Shown: positions 12,468-23,543, counted from the stretch's first letter. The stretch is DNA of 64,000 bases from Cudoniella acicularis (GCA_013054445.1 JAAMPI010000109.1:1-64000); one strand, 5' to 3'. Made by a program: numbers and translations. Notes: generated by a model not told the origin, from the letters alone.

Positions 12468-13716
12468 ATGACAGTCCCATACACCAAAGACTGGGCGTCC
12501 CTAGCGAAGCTCAATCCCGAGCTGGAAACAGTGAGCCAAACCTTCCCATTATCCTCCGATAAATTCTCACATTCAGTAGTTGCTACTACCTCTCAAAGGT
12601 TTCCAACTCGTCATCCCAGGTGTCACAACTCTTGAAATGGCTCGCGCTGGAGCGGCAAAACGTCGACCAACTGAGCCTTGGCCAGAGGTTCGCGAGAAAG
12701 ACATCCAGATCCCAATGAGAGATGGGACGACAATTCGAGCGCGTGTGTATAGTCCCTCAGAGCCGATGACAGTGAGGAAGCCTCTTGCTGTCTTTGCGTT
12801 TGGTGGTGGTTATGTTTTGGGGAGTCTTGAGACTGAGGAAGCGAACTGCAGGACGTGGGCGAAGAGATGTGGTGGGGTGGCGGTGAGTGTCGGGTACAGG
12901 TATGTTGAGACGACTTTCCAGAGCTGGTGATTTGACTGAATTGATTGAAGAGTTGCACCTGAGCATTCATGGCCGGGGACAGTTAAAGATGCGTATGATG
13001 CCGTGAAATGGGTTCGTATCTTTTACCCGTTCGACAAGGCGTGCTGATGGAGACTATAGGTTGCAGAGCATCATCAAGAGCTCGGCTCAGACCCCTCCAA
13101 AGGCTTCATACTGGGCGGAACGTAAGTAATGTCTCCAGAGGTATGGCTTGGTCTTAAACTTACCTCTATAGTTCTTCGGGTGCAACCACCATGGCCGCCA
13201 TCTCCCATCTATGGCGCGATGAAGGTCTGACCCCTCCATTGACAGGCGTCTTTCTCGCTGTCCCTGCTCCCTGCGTCGTTTCTGCTCTTCCCGAGAAGTA
13301 CCGCCATCGAGAAATGTCTTGGGAGCAGAATAGAGATGCACCTATTTTCAATAGGACAGCCAGCGACTTCAACTCCAGTAAGTCTTCCCCCACCTGCAAA
13401 TATCCAGAGTTGACGCATTGTAGGCATAGCGAAGTTCAAGGCTGACGATCCATTGCGATCACCACTGCTGTTTCCTACGGGACATAAAGATCTTCCGCCA
13501 ACGTACTTCGCCGTAGCGGGTGCTGATCCTTGGAGAGATGCTGGTCTGTTGTACGAAGAGATCTTGAGAGAGGAGTGTGGCGTGAAGACAAAGGTTGATA
13601 TCTATGGGGGCTTGACCCATGGTTTCTGGGGCATCTTCCCGAATGCGGAGTTTTCCAAGGAGTATAGGAGGAAAGCGGATGAGGCTTTGCAGTGGCTGCT
13701 CGAACAATCGAAGTGA
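12468..13716 (+). CDS. Alpha/beta hydrolase fold-3 esterase (HSL type)
   Basis: Six exons (12468-12530, 12580-12899, 12951-13011, 13060-13121, 13172-13377, 13424-13716) give 334 residues. The protein belongs to the hormone-sensitive-lipase-like esterases that hydrolyse short acyl esters. The nucleophile motif GGTSSGA is interrupted by an intron; the Ser is near residue 170. The acid (ADPWRDAG) and the histidine (LTHGFWG) follow near the C-terminus. The oxyanion-hole motif, usually HGGG, reads FGGGYVLGS, so the family histidine is Phe. No signal peptide is seen, so it is probably intracellular. It lies downstream of the aminopeptidase on the same strand, but nothing indicates a shared role. 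Confidence 0.85.
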
Positions 13717-15171
13717 AGTGACGATGTGGACTTCGAGTGTTCCGAATTGATTCTCCAGACCAGTCCTGCCAGTTCAAGAGAGAACTGAAAAACAAAGCAA
13801 TCATTATAATCTGCAAAAGCCAATATAGACTAATGGTTCAAAGCGGCGCAGTGAACTGGAAGGCGAATGCAGTATATACTTAGCTGCATTCGGTGAACAA
13901 AACAACCAATAAGCCATCCAAGACGGTCTTGCTCCTGCCCCACTCCCCAACGAGCTCTGGAGACAGTCAGCAATCCCGAAAACTTCAACTTCGTGTATTA
14001 ACGCCACGACGGAGGTCGAGCATAGGAACTGGGCCAATATCCGGCTTTCTATCTCGGCGGAGCTCACCCATTTTGGTGTGACCTAGCACTGGTGAGCTTC
14101 ATTGCTCCCTAGGGACTTCAATTGCCTTCACCGCCACACATTCGAGAAAATGTTCCCGAGAGTGGAGAGCTTCCTCTAATAGCTCGGACCATTTTTGGGG
14201 CAACCAAGAGGCAAATCTAATTTCAAATCGACTTGGTAGGTTGAGAAATCTTCTTGTGGAGACTCCCGACTCTACCGTGTTTGCCTCCCAGTATATAATA
14301 ATCCGGATATGCCTAAAGTAGATGGCAACAATTTTTCTTCAATAAACTAAAAACTATGGTGGTATTATTCTTCGCGTAAAACATATTGAATTTGTGGCTG
14401 ATGATGTCTCGAATAGTCATAGTTGGAATCTACGAGGCTGCTTGATTGGAGCCCGAACAAATGCCAAGTCGGTAGCGATCTCCTCGACGAGCATTACAAG
14501 CCATATACTCGTTCGATTTTGTCCTCGTGCCAGGAACAAATATTTATCGTCCAATGGATATGCCACCCAGAAAGTCTGTGCAACAACCGAGAGCTATTAA
14601 GCGACCATAATTCAGGGGCTGAGTGGAGGTTACATCACGGCGTGGCTGCTCTGGGCTGCCCACCACAAAGCCATTCGCGTGGTGGCAGTCTCGTTTTCCT
14701 CTGGGGACGAATCGGCTCAGGTTGAGGATGACCAGACCCAAGACTCGCAGACGTGGAGCAATCAGACTGTAGAAGTCGAAAGTACGTTCAATGATCTGCA
14801 GACTTCTCTTATACCCTATACTGACAAGATCAGATTCCAGTCAAAGTTACTTTTCTCTCGGGTTTATCGACAAAGGGGAGAGACGACAGAATTCTTACAT
14901 CGCTAGTCTTGTGGAAGATTTGGTGCAAATAGTTATTGCCCGAGCTATATCACTTAAATACAACGAATATGCGAAACTATCTGCATAGTGCTCACGGGAT
15001 TACTATTGGCAAGACACCCAACTCTGGTCGTACGGCAACTACTAAATATATATATATATATCTTATTACCAGATTCAAAAATGGCAATCAGGGGAGGAAA
15101 GCTAGCTATATAGGAATAGCTCAATCCAGCTACAGCACAAGAGCAGATAGACATCAATACCATCACTCCAC
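13717..15171. other. Intergenic, with (TA)n microsatellite
   Basis: No gene could be supported. A short TA dinucleotide run lies near 15045-15062. Open frames of 60-145 codons occur at 14394-14725 and 14936-15373, but they have no recognisable motif and several lack an ATG start. The second overlaps the 3' part of the MFS gene in antisense. Confidence 0.4.
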
Positions 15172-17344
15172 TCAAGACTTCTCAGCTTCGGCATTACCCA
15201 AAGCACCAGCCTCCTCATTCCCAACTCCATCCTTCTCTTGGACCAAATGCTGCGTAGTGACATGCTCCTGGGTCATCGAGTATCCCTTCACCGTCAAGCT
15301 CAGTAACAGACCCGTAGCCGAGAACGCCAGCAGTGACAGCCAGATCGAACTCCAGGCATCTGAGAATGCCTGAATCATTCGCGTCTTGGTATCACCGTCA
15401 GCCATGTCCTGGATCAGAGCGACTATCGTCATGGCATCGCGCGAGTACTCGTCGGCGAGGGACGCGAAATCCGGGATTCGAAGGAGTTTCTGCTTCAACG
15501 AGTTCTGGAAGATCGCTCCCGGGATCGCGACACCGAGGGCTTGGCCGAAGATCCGGATGAAGGAGAAGAAACCTGCGGCTTCGCCGTTGAGCTCGGGTCT
15601 GCAGGATGTTAACAGGTCAAAACCCGGGAGTCCTGAAGAGGGATTCAGCCGGATGATGAATACGTACTTAGTGGCGGCTTGAATAGCCAGGATATCTGCC
15701 GTGAAAATCATGCCAGTCCCAATGCCGAACGGGATATTCAAGAAAATCCATTGGATAACAGTAGTGTCTGTGCCCAGGAGGTATAAAAGGCCAGAACCAG
15801 CGGTTGTCAGAACGCATCCTCCCCACAGGGCCCAGCGATATCTTTTCATCATGCCCGTTATGGCTCCCACCGCAACGTTCGAGAGGGATAGACATACTGT
15901 CACTGGAAGTAGAGCGATCGCTGAAGTTACTGGTGAGTACAGCTTTACGGCCTGGTAAAATAGGGCTATGGAGAATGATTAGCTTTGATGCTCAGGGGAT
16001 GTCCTTCGGTCTGTGTTGGAGGTAGCATTGTCTCACTGAGGAAGTATATAGCCGCCCACAAGATGAGGCCGTGTAGCATCGTCTGGATGTATACGGAGAT
16101 TGCCGTCCAAGTTTTGAAGATGCGCTTGTCCACGATGGGCTCCGAGGCAGAACAGAACTCCCAATAGACGAAGCAGAACATTCCTGACAATCCGACAATT
16201 AGCGGTATAAGAGCTTGATAAGATGACCTACAGCTTGTCAGTACCCCTTTGGTTGGAGCAGCAGAAGATGCCTTGCTACATACCATGGGAACCTGACACC
16301 CCCGGTGGTAATACCAAACAAGAAGCCGGCAGAGCTGACCGAAAACAGTACGGAGCCAAGCCAGTCAAACTTCTTGAGCTTCTCAACAATGTGCCCCGGT
16401 ACCTGGGCCTGCTTCAAGAACAGCGTGACAAAGAGCATCCCAAGGCCGACGATAGGCAGGTTGATCCAGAATATCCACCTCCAAGACTTTCAAAGAATCA
16501 GCTTCGTCGCTAAAATACTGCAATTGTGATACGTACGACGTCCTGGGCAAATCCAGCTCCGATCAGGGGCCCGGTGGCAGTGCCGAGACCCCACATGGCC
16601 GAGCTGATGCTGAACCAAGTACCGCGATGTGCAAGAGGCACAAGATCGGATATGAGAATCTTGCAGGGGTGTCAGTTTCGCGCTGTCCAGACTCCTGCGC
16701 TGCAGGAAGCAGGGGCGGGGTTTACCTCCAGAAGCACGATGAGCCCTCCACCTGATGACATGATAAGTACGAATTTCAATTCTAAAAGTGGTTCGACGGC
16801 CCACCTCCTGCTCCCTAATTTCTGTTAAACAGTAATAGAGTATCTGTGGCAATCTTATACACACCTGGATAGTCCGTCCAACAAGCACGACGTTGAAGTT
16901 CCGCGCAAGTGCAGCAATGAGTGAACCGCCCACGAACCCAGCACTGCTAACATACAGCATCTGAATGGCCCGACTTAGCGCACCCCCTCATCCTCGAGCG
17001 AGCGGGGGACCTACTATTCTTCGTCCCAGAATATGCGACATTGACGCGACCGTAGGCTGGATCACCGTCGAAGCTAGAAGAAAACCGGTCCCAGACCAGA
17101 ATGCCTGTAGAGCTGTACCGCCCAAGTCCACACTCATGATGGGGAGCGCGGTGGGCAAACTGGTCGATTCAATTGCCACGGCTGACACGATCGTCAGCAG
17201 CGACATGAAAGCCAGGAGGAACCGTTTGGTGGGTTTCCAGCCATCATTGTCTGGGCCAATAACTGCCTCGTCGTTTGGCGTTGCCGTGATGCCGGGAGCC
17301 GCTGCGGGTGCCCGGATCGGCAGAGGAGTGGGTGTTATCTCCAT
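15172..17344 (-). CDS. MFS drug efflux transporter (DHA2, 14-TM type)
   Basis: Nine exons: 17344-17015, 16960-16865, 16814-16805, 16751-16726, 16659-16537, 16486-16284, 16227-16037, 15965-15668 and 15598-15172. They give about 567 residues, the usual length of DHA2 proton antiporters that export drugs or metabolites at the plasma membrane. The polar N-terminus is followed by the first helix (FLLAFMSLLTIVSAVA). The conserved block GRTIQGAGGGGLIVLL is recovered only by including the 10-nt third exon. Later motifs include LISDLVPLAHRGTW and GPLIGAGFAQDV, as in motif C of drug:H+ antiporters. All eight introns have GT/AG ends and all phases agree, so the gene looks intact. A MITE-like insert starts 137 bp upstream of the start codon. 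Confidence 0.88.
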
Positions 17345-17480
17345 TGTGGTTAGTTATTACAGCTGGAATTCAAAGTTTTGTGGAGGCGAACCTGCTAGAA
17401 ACATCAGCGTAGGGGTTTATTTATTCTACTGTAGAGGAAGAACTCGGACATCAGATTGTTGCATGTAATCCCTGCAACAC

Positions 17481-17698
17481 CTAGACTGCGTGATGGGTAC
17501 CCGTACACGGACCAGTTGGTCCGTGCCTAGCCGTGCGTCGGGTAAAGCCCTAAGATTTTTTTTTAATAAATATCGTATTTTCGTAATAAACTCGAAATTT
17601 CTAGTTCTGTCAAAAAATCCGTATTAAATTTGGCCTAGAAACAAAAGAGAAGCACAGCCGAATGGGTACCCGTGGGTTACCCATCACGCAGTCTAGCA
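17481..17698. mobile_element. MITE-like element with terminal inverted repeats
   Basis: The left end CTAGACTGCGTGATGGGTA is repeated in inverted orientation at the right end (ACCCATCACGCAGTCTAG, about 17680-17697). The element is about 218 bp, AT-rich in the centre, and has no coding capacity. Just inside the left end is a near-perfect hairpin, CACGGACCA-gt-TGGTCCGTG. The ends fit insertion at a TA dinucleotide (Tc1/mariner-like), but flanking bases are too few to decide. It sits in the probable promoter of the MFS gene on its left. Confidence 0.65.
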
Positions 17699-17920
17699 GC
17701 ACCCAAAGGCGTGCGAAATTAAGCTGGATATCTTCCCCTGTTCCTTGCGGGAAAATGGTATTAGCTGACGGCAGGGCGTGGTTGACCACCTTCCCGAAGC
17801 CTAGGTAAAATTCTGCCACTAGTGTAATTTTCTTTGTTGGGATAGAGCATAGCAACTCTTCAACTGACCTTTAAATGAAACTATGTGGAAAGCACTGTTT
17901 TTGCATTGATTATGCAGTGA

Positions 17921-18877
17921 GTCGATACTCACAGCCACGCAGTGCCACCTGGATGGAGAAAGTACTGTGTTCAGCTGGGGTGGGAGAAGCCAGACGGAAT
18001 GGCAGGCATACCAGTGAGTGAGAAATTTCATAAGTAAATGGAACATGGATGATAATTAGATCTCTAAGGAATGGGACATCGAGGCACACCTTAATATCAT
18101 GGATCGCGCACACATCTCAAAGAGCATCCTCAGCATCACTTCTCCTAGCGCATACCTGGCGCCGAGAGACAAGCACCTTTGCCGGATGTGGAAGGTTCAA
18201 TTGGGGAGATTGACTACGCTTTGGACCATCTAGACGCAAAGGGTTTCGCAGTTCTCACGAACGCCAATGGAATCTACCTCGGCGAACCTCTCTTGGACAA
18301 AGTCTTTGAGAAGCTCAACAAGCGCAAAGCTGTGGTCATGCTTCATCCCACAATACGCCAGATATGTATCGGCTCAGAAGATAGAAACCAGCAGGTGCGG
18401 TCTCAGGAGGCGGTGCCACTCCTCCAGTACCCCCAACCGATACTGGAATTCTTCTTCGACACAGCGCGCGCTGTGACTCATTTGATTTTATCCAAAACTG
18501 TGGAGCGAAATCCAGATATCACTTTCATTGTACGACACTGCGGTTCTGTGCTTCCATCGATCATCGAGCGCTTCACATCATACTCCACCCACGTTTATGG
18601 TAATAATGCCATTTCAAGCGATGATGTTCGGCACTTGTTCAAAACGCGCTTCTACTTTGATCTGGCGGGCTTCCCATTTCCAGATCAGATCCATGGGTTG
18701 CTGAGGTTTACAGACTCTTCAAGATTGTTGTATGGAACGGATTTTCCGTTTCTACCGGCAGGTGCAGTAGTCCGGGCCGCGGACAGGAATGATGAGGAAG
18801 TGGGGAAACTGTTTGGGCTAGAGATTCAGAAACACATATATTCCAAAAATGCTCGTGTTTTGTTAAGTTTAGAATGA
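17921..18877 (+). pseudogene. Amidohydrolase-2 (6-MSA decarboxylase-like), broken
   Basis: Homology begins near 17921 with DTHSHAVPPGW, the HxH metal motif of the ACMSD/6-methylsalicylate-decarboxylase amidohydrolases. It runs through GWEKPDGMAGIP, then a canonical 55-bp intron (18014-18068), then EWDIEAHLNIMDRAHIS. At about 18168-18178 the frame shifts directly into APLPDVEGSIGEIDYALD. By family comparison roughly 25-30 residues are missing there, and no GT lies nearby to allow an intron. The remainder to 18877 keeps the metal and catalytic residues: MLHPT, VRHCGS and YGTDFPF. A proper start codon upstream of the HxH motif was not found. I read this as a pseudogene with an internal deletion plus frameshift. 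A gene caller would likely report only the C-terminal part. Confidence 0.7.
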
Positions 18878-19367
18878 ATTACTGTTCCGACGTAATATTG
18901 TAATTTTTCAACCATTTCAAAATCGTGTGATGCACCTTTGGAAGACAGTCGTCTAGTCGAAACCGAAAAATACTTCGCACTCTCTTCTTAAATAACCATG
19001 TGATCAAACTTGTGCATTTTTCAACTACATTTATAATTGAATTCTTGACTGTACGCTGTTGATTTCTCAAAAATATTCAATTACTACTTTAGGAATGGTT
19101 TTGGTCGCTGTATTATAGCTCGGTGCCCCATTTGAGCAGTTAGCACTGTCTGATTGTGTGTTTGACTTGACTAGTTCAAGCGCGCCCTCCGACTAGTCAG
19201 AGGCTACAGATTTTGAGAAGTCTCTGATACACATCAACAGAAACCCCAACTGGCTTCTATTCATAAATGGAATGTTTCAATCAAACGTCGGCCGACGAAC
19301 ATCATCTGAACACCGACTGCAGCAGCATAGCCAGCATTGAAGCCGCCCAATACCGTTCTGCGACACC
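18878..19367. other. Intergenic
   Basis: No gene or RNA recognised. It separates two genes transcribed rightward, so it presumably holds the promoter of the oxygenase-like gene at 19368. Confidence 0.4.
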
Positions 19368-20140
19368 ATGACTACATCCGACTGCGAGATCCCAACAACC
19401 AATCTCCAACCATGGCTAGATAAAAGCGATCCCGATAAATTTATCGCGGATATCCGATCCGCATGTATGACTTACGGATTTTTTCAACTCGCAGGACACG
19501 GGGTCCCACTGACGCTGCAACACAAAGCATTTGAGTCAGCCAAGAAGTTCTTCTTGCTGCCGCTTGAGAAAAAGCAATCACTGGCTAAGGACCCGGTGTC
19601 GGGTCGAGGATATGAGATAATTGGGTCGCAAGCATTACAGGCCGGGCATCCCAACCTGAAGGGGGTAATGAAGCTCGTTATTGCTTTCAGGTATTGGCAG
19701 ACTACCATAAGACCAGGCAATGCGTGTTGGCAGAGAAGTTCCGCCAGACGATCCAAAATACGGCGCTTTTTTCTACGGGCCAAACCACTGGCCAAATATA
19801 CCCGAGCAAGAGTTCAAAGTTCCAGTCATGGAATATCGAGCTCATTTACTTAAGTTGGCTATAGAGATTATGAAGATCCTAGCAAAAGGGTTGCCTTACG
19901 GTGATGATGTGTTCAATAAATACTTGGAGGATCCCGTTGCCAGCGTGAAAATGTTGCATTATCCACCACAGCCAGTGAGTGGAGAGTTAAGGCTTGGAGG
20001 TAAAGTCACTCCCTTCTGTCCAAATTGGTCAATCATTGTGATCATAAGTCTTTGGAATAGCTGGTGCACATACCGATTTTGGTGCTATCACCCTATTTAT
20101 GCAATATCCTGGCCAAGAAGGCCTCGAAGTCCTACATTGA
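19368..20140 (+). pseudogene. 2OG-Fe(II) oxygenase, C-terminally truncated
   Basis: Three exons (19368-19664, 19717-19999, 20061-20140) give 219 residues, whereas isopenicillin-N-synthase-like oxygenases usually have about 320-350. The N-terminal DIOX_N region is good (FIADIRSACMTYGFFQLAGHG; GREVPPDDPKYG). The first two iron ligands are present in GAGAHTDFGAI. Soon after, EGLEVLH meets TGA at 20138. Past the stop the frame reads VTEG and reaches a good GT/AG intron, but the expected distal His and the Arg that binds 2-oxoglutarate are not found. The product would lack the complete iron site, so it should be inactive. A single C-to-T change could have produced the stop. Confidence 0.68.
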
Positions 20141-20658
20141 GTGACCGAAGGTATGTCCTTTTCTTTCTCATCCTATCCCCTCACATGATTATATCTTGTG
20201 CTTAGATGTGTCCCATCTTCCTTACACTCAGCGACATCCATACGCAACGGCATAGCCCTATATATCTATGTCCACTTGGCATTCCCAATCTTGGCGGTCC
20301 TGCGTGATTCAATAAGACCAAGCACATTATGAAATGATTGTGTCTGCGTTCTGATTCCGAGAAGGAAACTGTACCAAATTTCTGATAATATATGTGTTTA
20401 TCTAACTTACAGCTAATCAACAGTCTCAGTACTCATCATCGCTATCATTGTAATTTGGCTCCAAAAACTGCCGATTACTTTGTCGGCCATGTAGCAGGAG
20501 GATGGCCTCTTTTGCATGTACCTTATCAAAGGCAGTAAGTCGAAAACTTGTAGAAAACTCAACCCATTTGCATCCGTTCTACCATATAATATTTTCTTTC
20601 TTTCCTCTAGTTTCACAGCTTGCACCACATTTTCACTTACCCATCAATGTGTTGCTCT
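20141..20658. other. Intergenic, possible oxygenase 3' remnant
   Basis: The first 100 bases may be decayed 3' coding sequence of the oxygenase. The rest shows no recognisable gene. The amidase remnant converges on this space from the right. Confidence 0.4.
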
Positions 20659-22171
20659 TCAGTCATTTGCTTTCTCCCAACTACCTGCAATCTTGAGTAA
20701 CAGAGCTTCACCAAGCTTAGGACCTATGAGCTGCATCCCAACAGGCAGCTTGACTTGGGCATTGTCTACTGCAGGTACGAAACCCACCTGTATTGACATT
20801 GCTGGATGCCCTGTAGCATCAAACGGAGATGTATTAAATGTCAATCCAATTGCACTCGACAATCGCTGAACAGAATTGCTATGTACCGCATGCCTTGGAG
20901 CTGCGGAAGGGGTCGTGCGTGTTATCAGAATATCGAAGTCTTTGAAGACGCCATCATAGTCGTCGTTTATCCCAAAGTCAGTCATGGATCAAGGCAGGGC
21001 AAAGGGGTTGTCCTATACACTTAGTTTGTGTGAAAGATTCTTGCACCGCGCGTACAAATTCGGTCCGTGGTGACGATCAAGAAATAGTCCGCTGAGCAGT
21101 ATGTTTCTAGCCCCAACACCCGCAGCATCGAACTCGACCTGTCCCACTTTCGACCTTTGAATGCGTTCCGTCATGTATACCTGTTTTCGACCTTGCATAT
21201 AGCCGAGAGCTGCCTGTCGATAGCCTCCTGCAAACGTCGACAAGCCCCAAATCATCTGGCCTGTGCTATGCCCAGGCAATGAGCATGTTTGAACGTCAGC
21301 ACCCAAGTCTTTGAACTTCTCGGCGGCGGCCAAAACAGCGCTATCTACGTTGCAGTCACAGTACTCCAAGCCAAATCCTTCAGCAACAATTCCAATTCTA
21401 ATACCATCGAGGAGGTAGCACGTTTTACTTGTTTGCAAGAAATGTGACAATGTATCTGCATACTTGACAGCACTATGTTCATGAGCAATCATCTAGATCA
21501 TCCAGGCCATCCGAGCCCGCTATTACTTCAAGAAGTAGAGCACAATCCTGAACGTTTGCTGCCATGGGGCCAATTTGATCAATACTGGCATCTAATCCAA
21601 TGACTCCTGTGTATAGGACAAAACCCCAAGTTGGCTTGATACTGACAATGCCACAGAACGAAGCTGGCATTCTAATTGATCTGGAACTCGCACGCGTCAA
21701 TTTTAACACCTGCCAATATTTTAACCGTCTAACAGAAGAGAACGAGAAACCTACCCTCCTTGATCGCACCCGATTGACATATTTACGGCACCAGCAGTGC
21801 ACTTGAGATTCATCTGTTTTCCTCATCAGTCACATCTCTCAGTCAAGCAACTCACCCGAGATAAGTACCTTCAAAGCCCAGCCTCCTCGCACCGTATCAA
21901 TTGGCACATGAATGTCTGCGCGTGGATATTTCTCCAAATCTATGATGGACCTATAGTTATCCAAGGCCAAAACAGCTCGCGCTGAGTCGTCTAGTCCATT
22001 TAGTACTTCTGCCCATTCTGCCTCATGCGCAAGTGGTGGGATAATGCCAGACTCTGCCGCCAACTTGACAGCGTCTGCTGAACTAACTCTATGGGCATTA
22101 TCGACACATTTCGTTAGAGTTGGGGGCTCATGTGAAGGGATCGAAGCTTCTTGATACGAGCCCACGGCCAT
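20659..22171 (-). pseudogene. Amidase signature family gene, deleted and frameshifted
   Basis: Read leftward from ATG 22171, about 98 codons resemble the N-terminus of fungal amidases. They end at GGWALK, and a plausible intron leads directly to [16 protein letters not shown]. In this family about 100 residues normally lie between, including the catalytic Lys and the GGSSSG motif, so the active-site core is deleted. A 74-bp intron then restores [12 protein letters not shown]. At about 21490-21510 the frame shifts between GSDGLDD and [14 protein letters not shown], with no splice site. Near 21015-20990 two in-frame stops fall between NLSHKLSV and DYDGVFKDFDILIT. The C-terminus (NTSPFDATGHPAMSI, LPVGMQLIG) is well preserved. 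This is a clear pseudogene, although a caller could force introns through some lesions. Confidence 0.78.
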
Positions 22172-22615
22172 CGCGGTGATCGACGGCGGTATAAAGAGAG
22201 AGGCACTTCGCTTTAAATTTCTGCGAATCAGTCAGACCCAATAGAAGTGCAATGAATATAGACGTGAGATGGAGTGCTTTACTCTGTCGACTGTCAAATA
22301 TTATAGTTTATGAGGGACTTCGGATGATCGGTCAAAAAAGCCCTTTACAAACATGGACGAACAAAATTATGAAACGGAGCAAGTCGCTTAATCGGGGTTA
22401 TCTTCCCTATTTTCTAAATATCCATAGGCTAAGTTTCTATGCAGCTGGAATACCAGGTCATATACGCCCTGCCCCGGTCAGTCAAGTTAGGAACGAACTT
22501 AATTTAAATAAACGGCTAATGATTCTTAGTAAAGTAACTGGCAGCATCTATGCACATGATTGATCAGAGATCTTGTCTTTAAGAATCGACAGCTGGAAAC
22601 CTATAGCGCAAAATC
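22172..22615. other. Intergenic
   Basis: One open frame (22252-22563, plus) shows no recognisable motif. Nothing else was seen. Confidence 0.35.
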
Positions 22616-22978
22616 CTACTGAGAGAAAGATTGTGCGAACATAAAGCTTTCCAGATCAATTCCAACGACAGGATCACTGCTCCCAGAGGAAATAACGGCA
22701 TTTACATTAATATTTTCGATGTCTGCATCTTTTTCCACTAAGTTCCATAACCCAGGAGCTTGAAAGTTCAAATGAAGGTGCTGATACTCTGCTGCAAAAT
22801 CAATAGGATTCTGCAGATCTCGGTTGCCATATTCGAAATTGTCGTTTGAATGGACAGTAAAAGGATGAACAGAAAAGTTGTTGTTCATGGTTCTAGACAA
22901 GGGCGTGTTGGACCTTAGAGTAAGGGCGCCAGTGACCAAAGCAACCTCACAACCAATCACGCAGACATAATAATACAT
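22616..22978 (-). CDS. Hypothetical ORF or 3' gene fragment
   Basis: A 120-codon frame starting at ATG 22978. The last 80 residues, around NPIDFAAEYQHLHLNF and IDLESFMFAQSFSQ, are acidic and aromatic in a way often seen at the C-termini of fungal transcription factors, but no DNA-binding domain lies upstream. It may be the last exon of a gene whose 5' part was lost, which would fit the decayed surroundings. I do not recognise the family. Confidence 0.3.
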   Translation of the reverse strand: MYYYVCVIGCEVALVTGALTLRSNTPLSRTMNNNFSVHPFTVHSNDNFEYGNRDLQNPIDFAAEYQHLHLNFQAPGLWNLVEKDADIENINVNAVISSGSSDPVVGIDLESFMFAQSFSQ

Positions 22979-23138
22979 ATTATAGTCTCATACCGTCCTT
23001 ATTCTTGGTGAATTATCAGTTCTCGACCCTTCTTTTGCTCATATCTACATTTTCGCCACTTTTTTTTTGGCAATTACTGTTTGACTTCAATATTTATATT
23101 TTTAATATTGGCTTACCACAAATGAATCTTGTCTATAC

Positions 23139-23262
23139 TTGATCTAGACATAAAGAAGGTTGAGGTCAAAGAACCACATACCACACCTCTAACTGGGGAT
23201 ATCGAGGATACCGTCTTTGATCCAGAAGAGCAAAATAAGGTTTTCCAGAAGATATTAATATA
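23139..23262 (+). pseudogene. MFS permease N-terminal fragment (relic)
   Basis: A frame reading EVKEPHTTPLTGDIEDTVFD then PEEQNKVFQKI resembles the cytosolic N-terminus of fungal Dal5/ACS-type permeases, where an acidic stretch and a DP-E motif precede the first helix. Instead of helix 1 the sequence enters an A/T block with stops in all frames. No ATG is in frame. I take it as the 5' remnant of a transporter gene cut by a repeat. The match is short, so identification is tentative. Confidence 0.4.
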
Positions 23263-23506
23263 AGTCTTAATATTATTATGTTAAGTATTAGAAAAAAGAA
23301 TAGAGATAATATTTATTATTATAAAGACATTTTAAATACGTTCTTTAAACTATTTTTTTTTTAGAGAAAGAGATTAGCTTATAAAAAAAAAGATATTAAT
23401 AGATAAAAAAGTTTTAGTTATAAAACTAATCTCTAGTTCTAGAGAATCTAGAAAATCTTTCTTTTTATTAGTTATCTACTTTTAATAAGAAGCCGATATT
23501 ATAATC

Positions 23507-23543
<37 letters not shown>

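Noticed and set aside
14394..14725. Possible small gene or decayed gene on the plus strand
   Set aside because: Frames change repeatedly, starts are not ATG and no family is recognised.
17481..17698. Reading the inverted repeat as a transcription terminator
   Set aside because: Inverted ends about 180 bp apart with an AT-rich core fit a MITE; eukaryotic terminators do not look like this.
18179..18877. Complete amidohydrolase gene starting at 18179
   Set aside because: That start is a TTG, and clear homologous coding sequence including the HxH motif lies upstream out of frame, so this is the 3' half of a broken gene.
23507..23541. Possible CRISPR-like short repeat array
   Set aside because: It is a simple TAA triplet microsatellite without spacers; the genome is eukaryotic.
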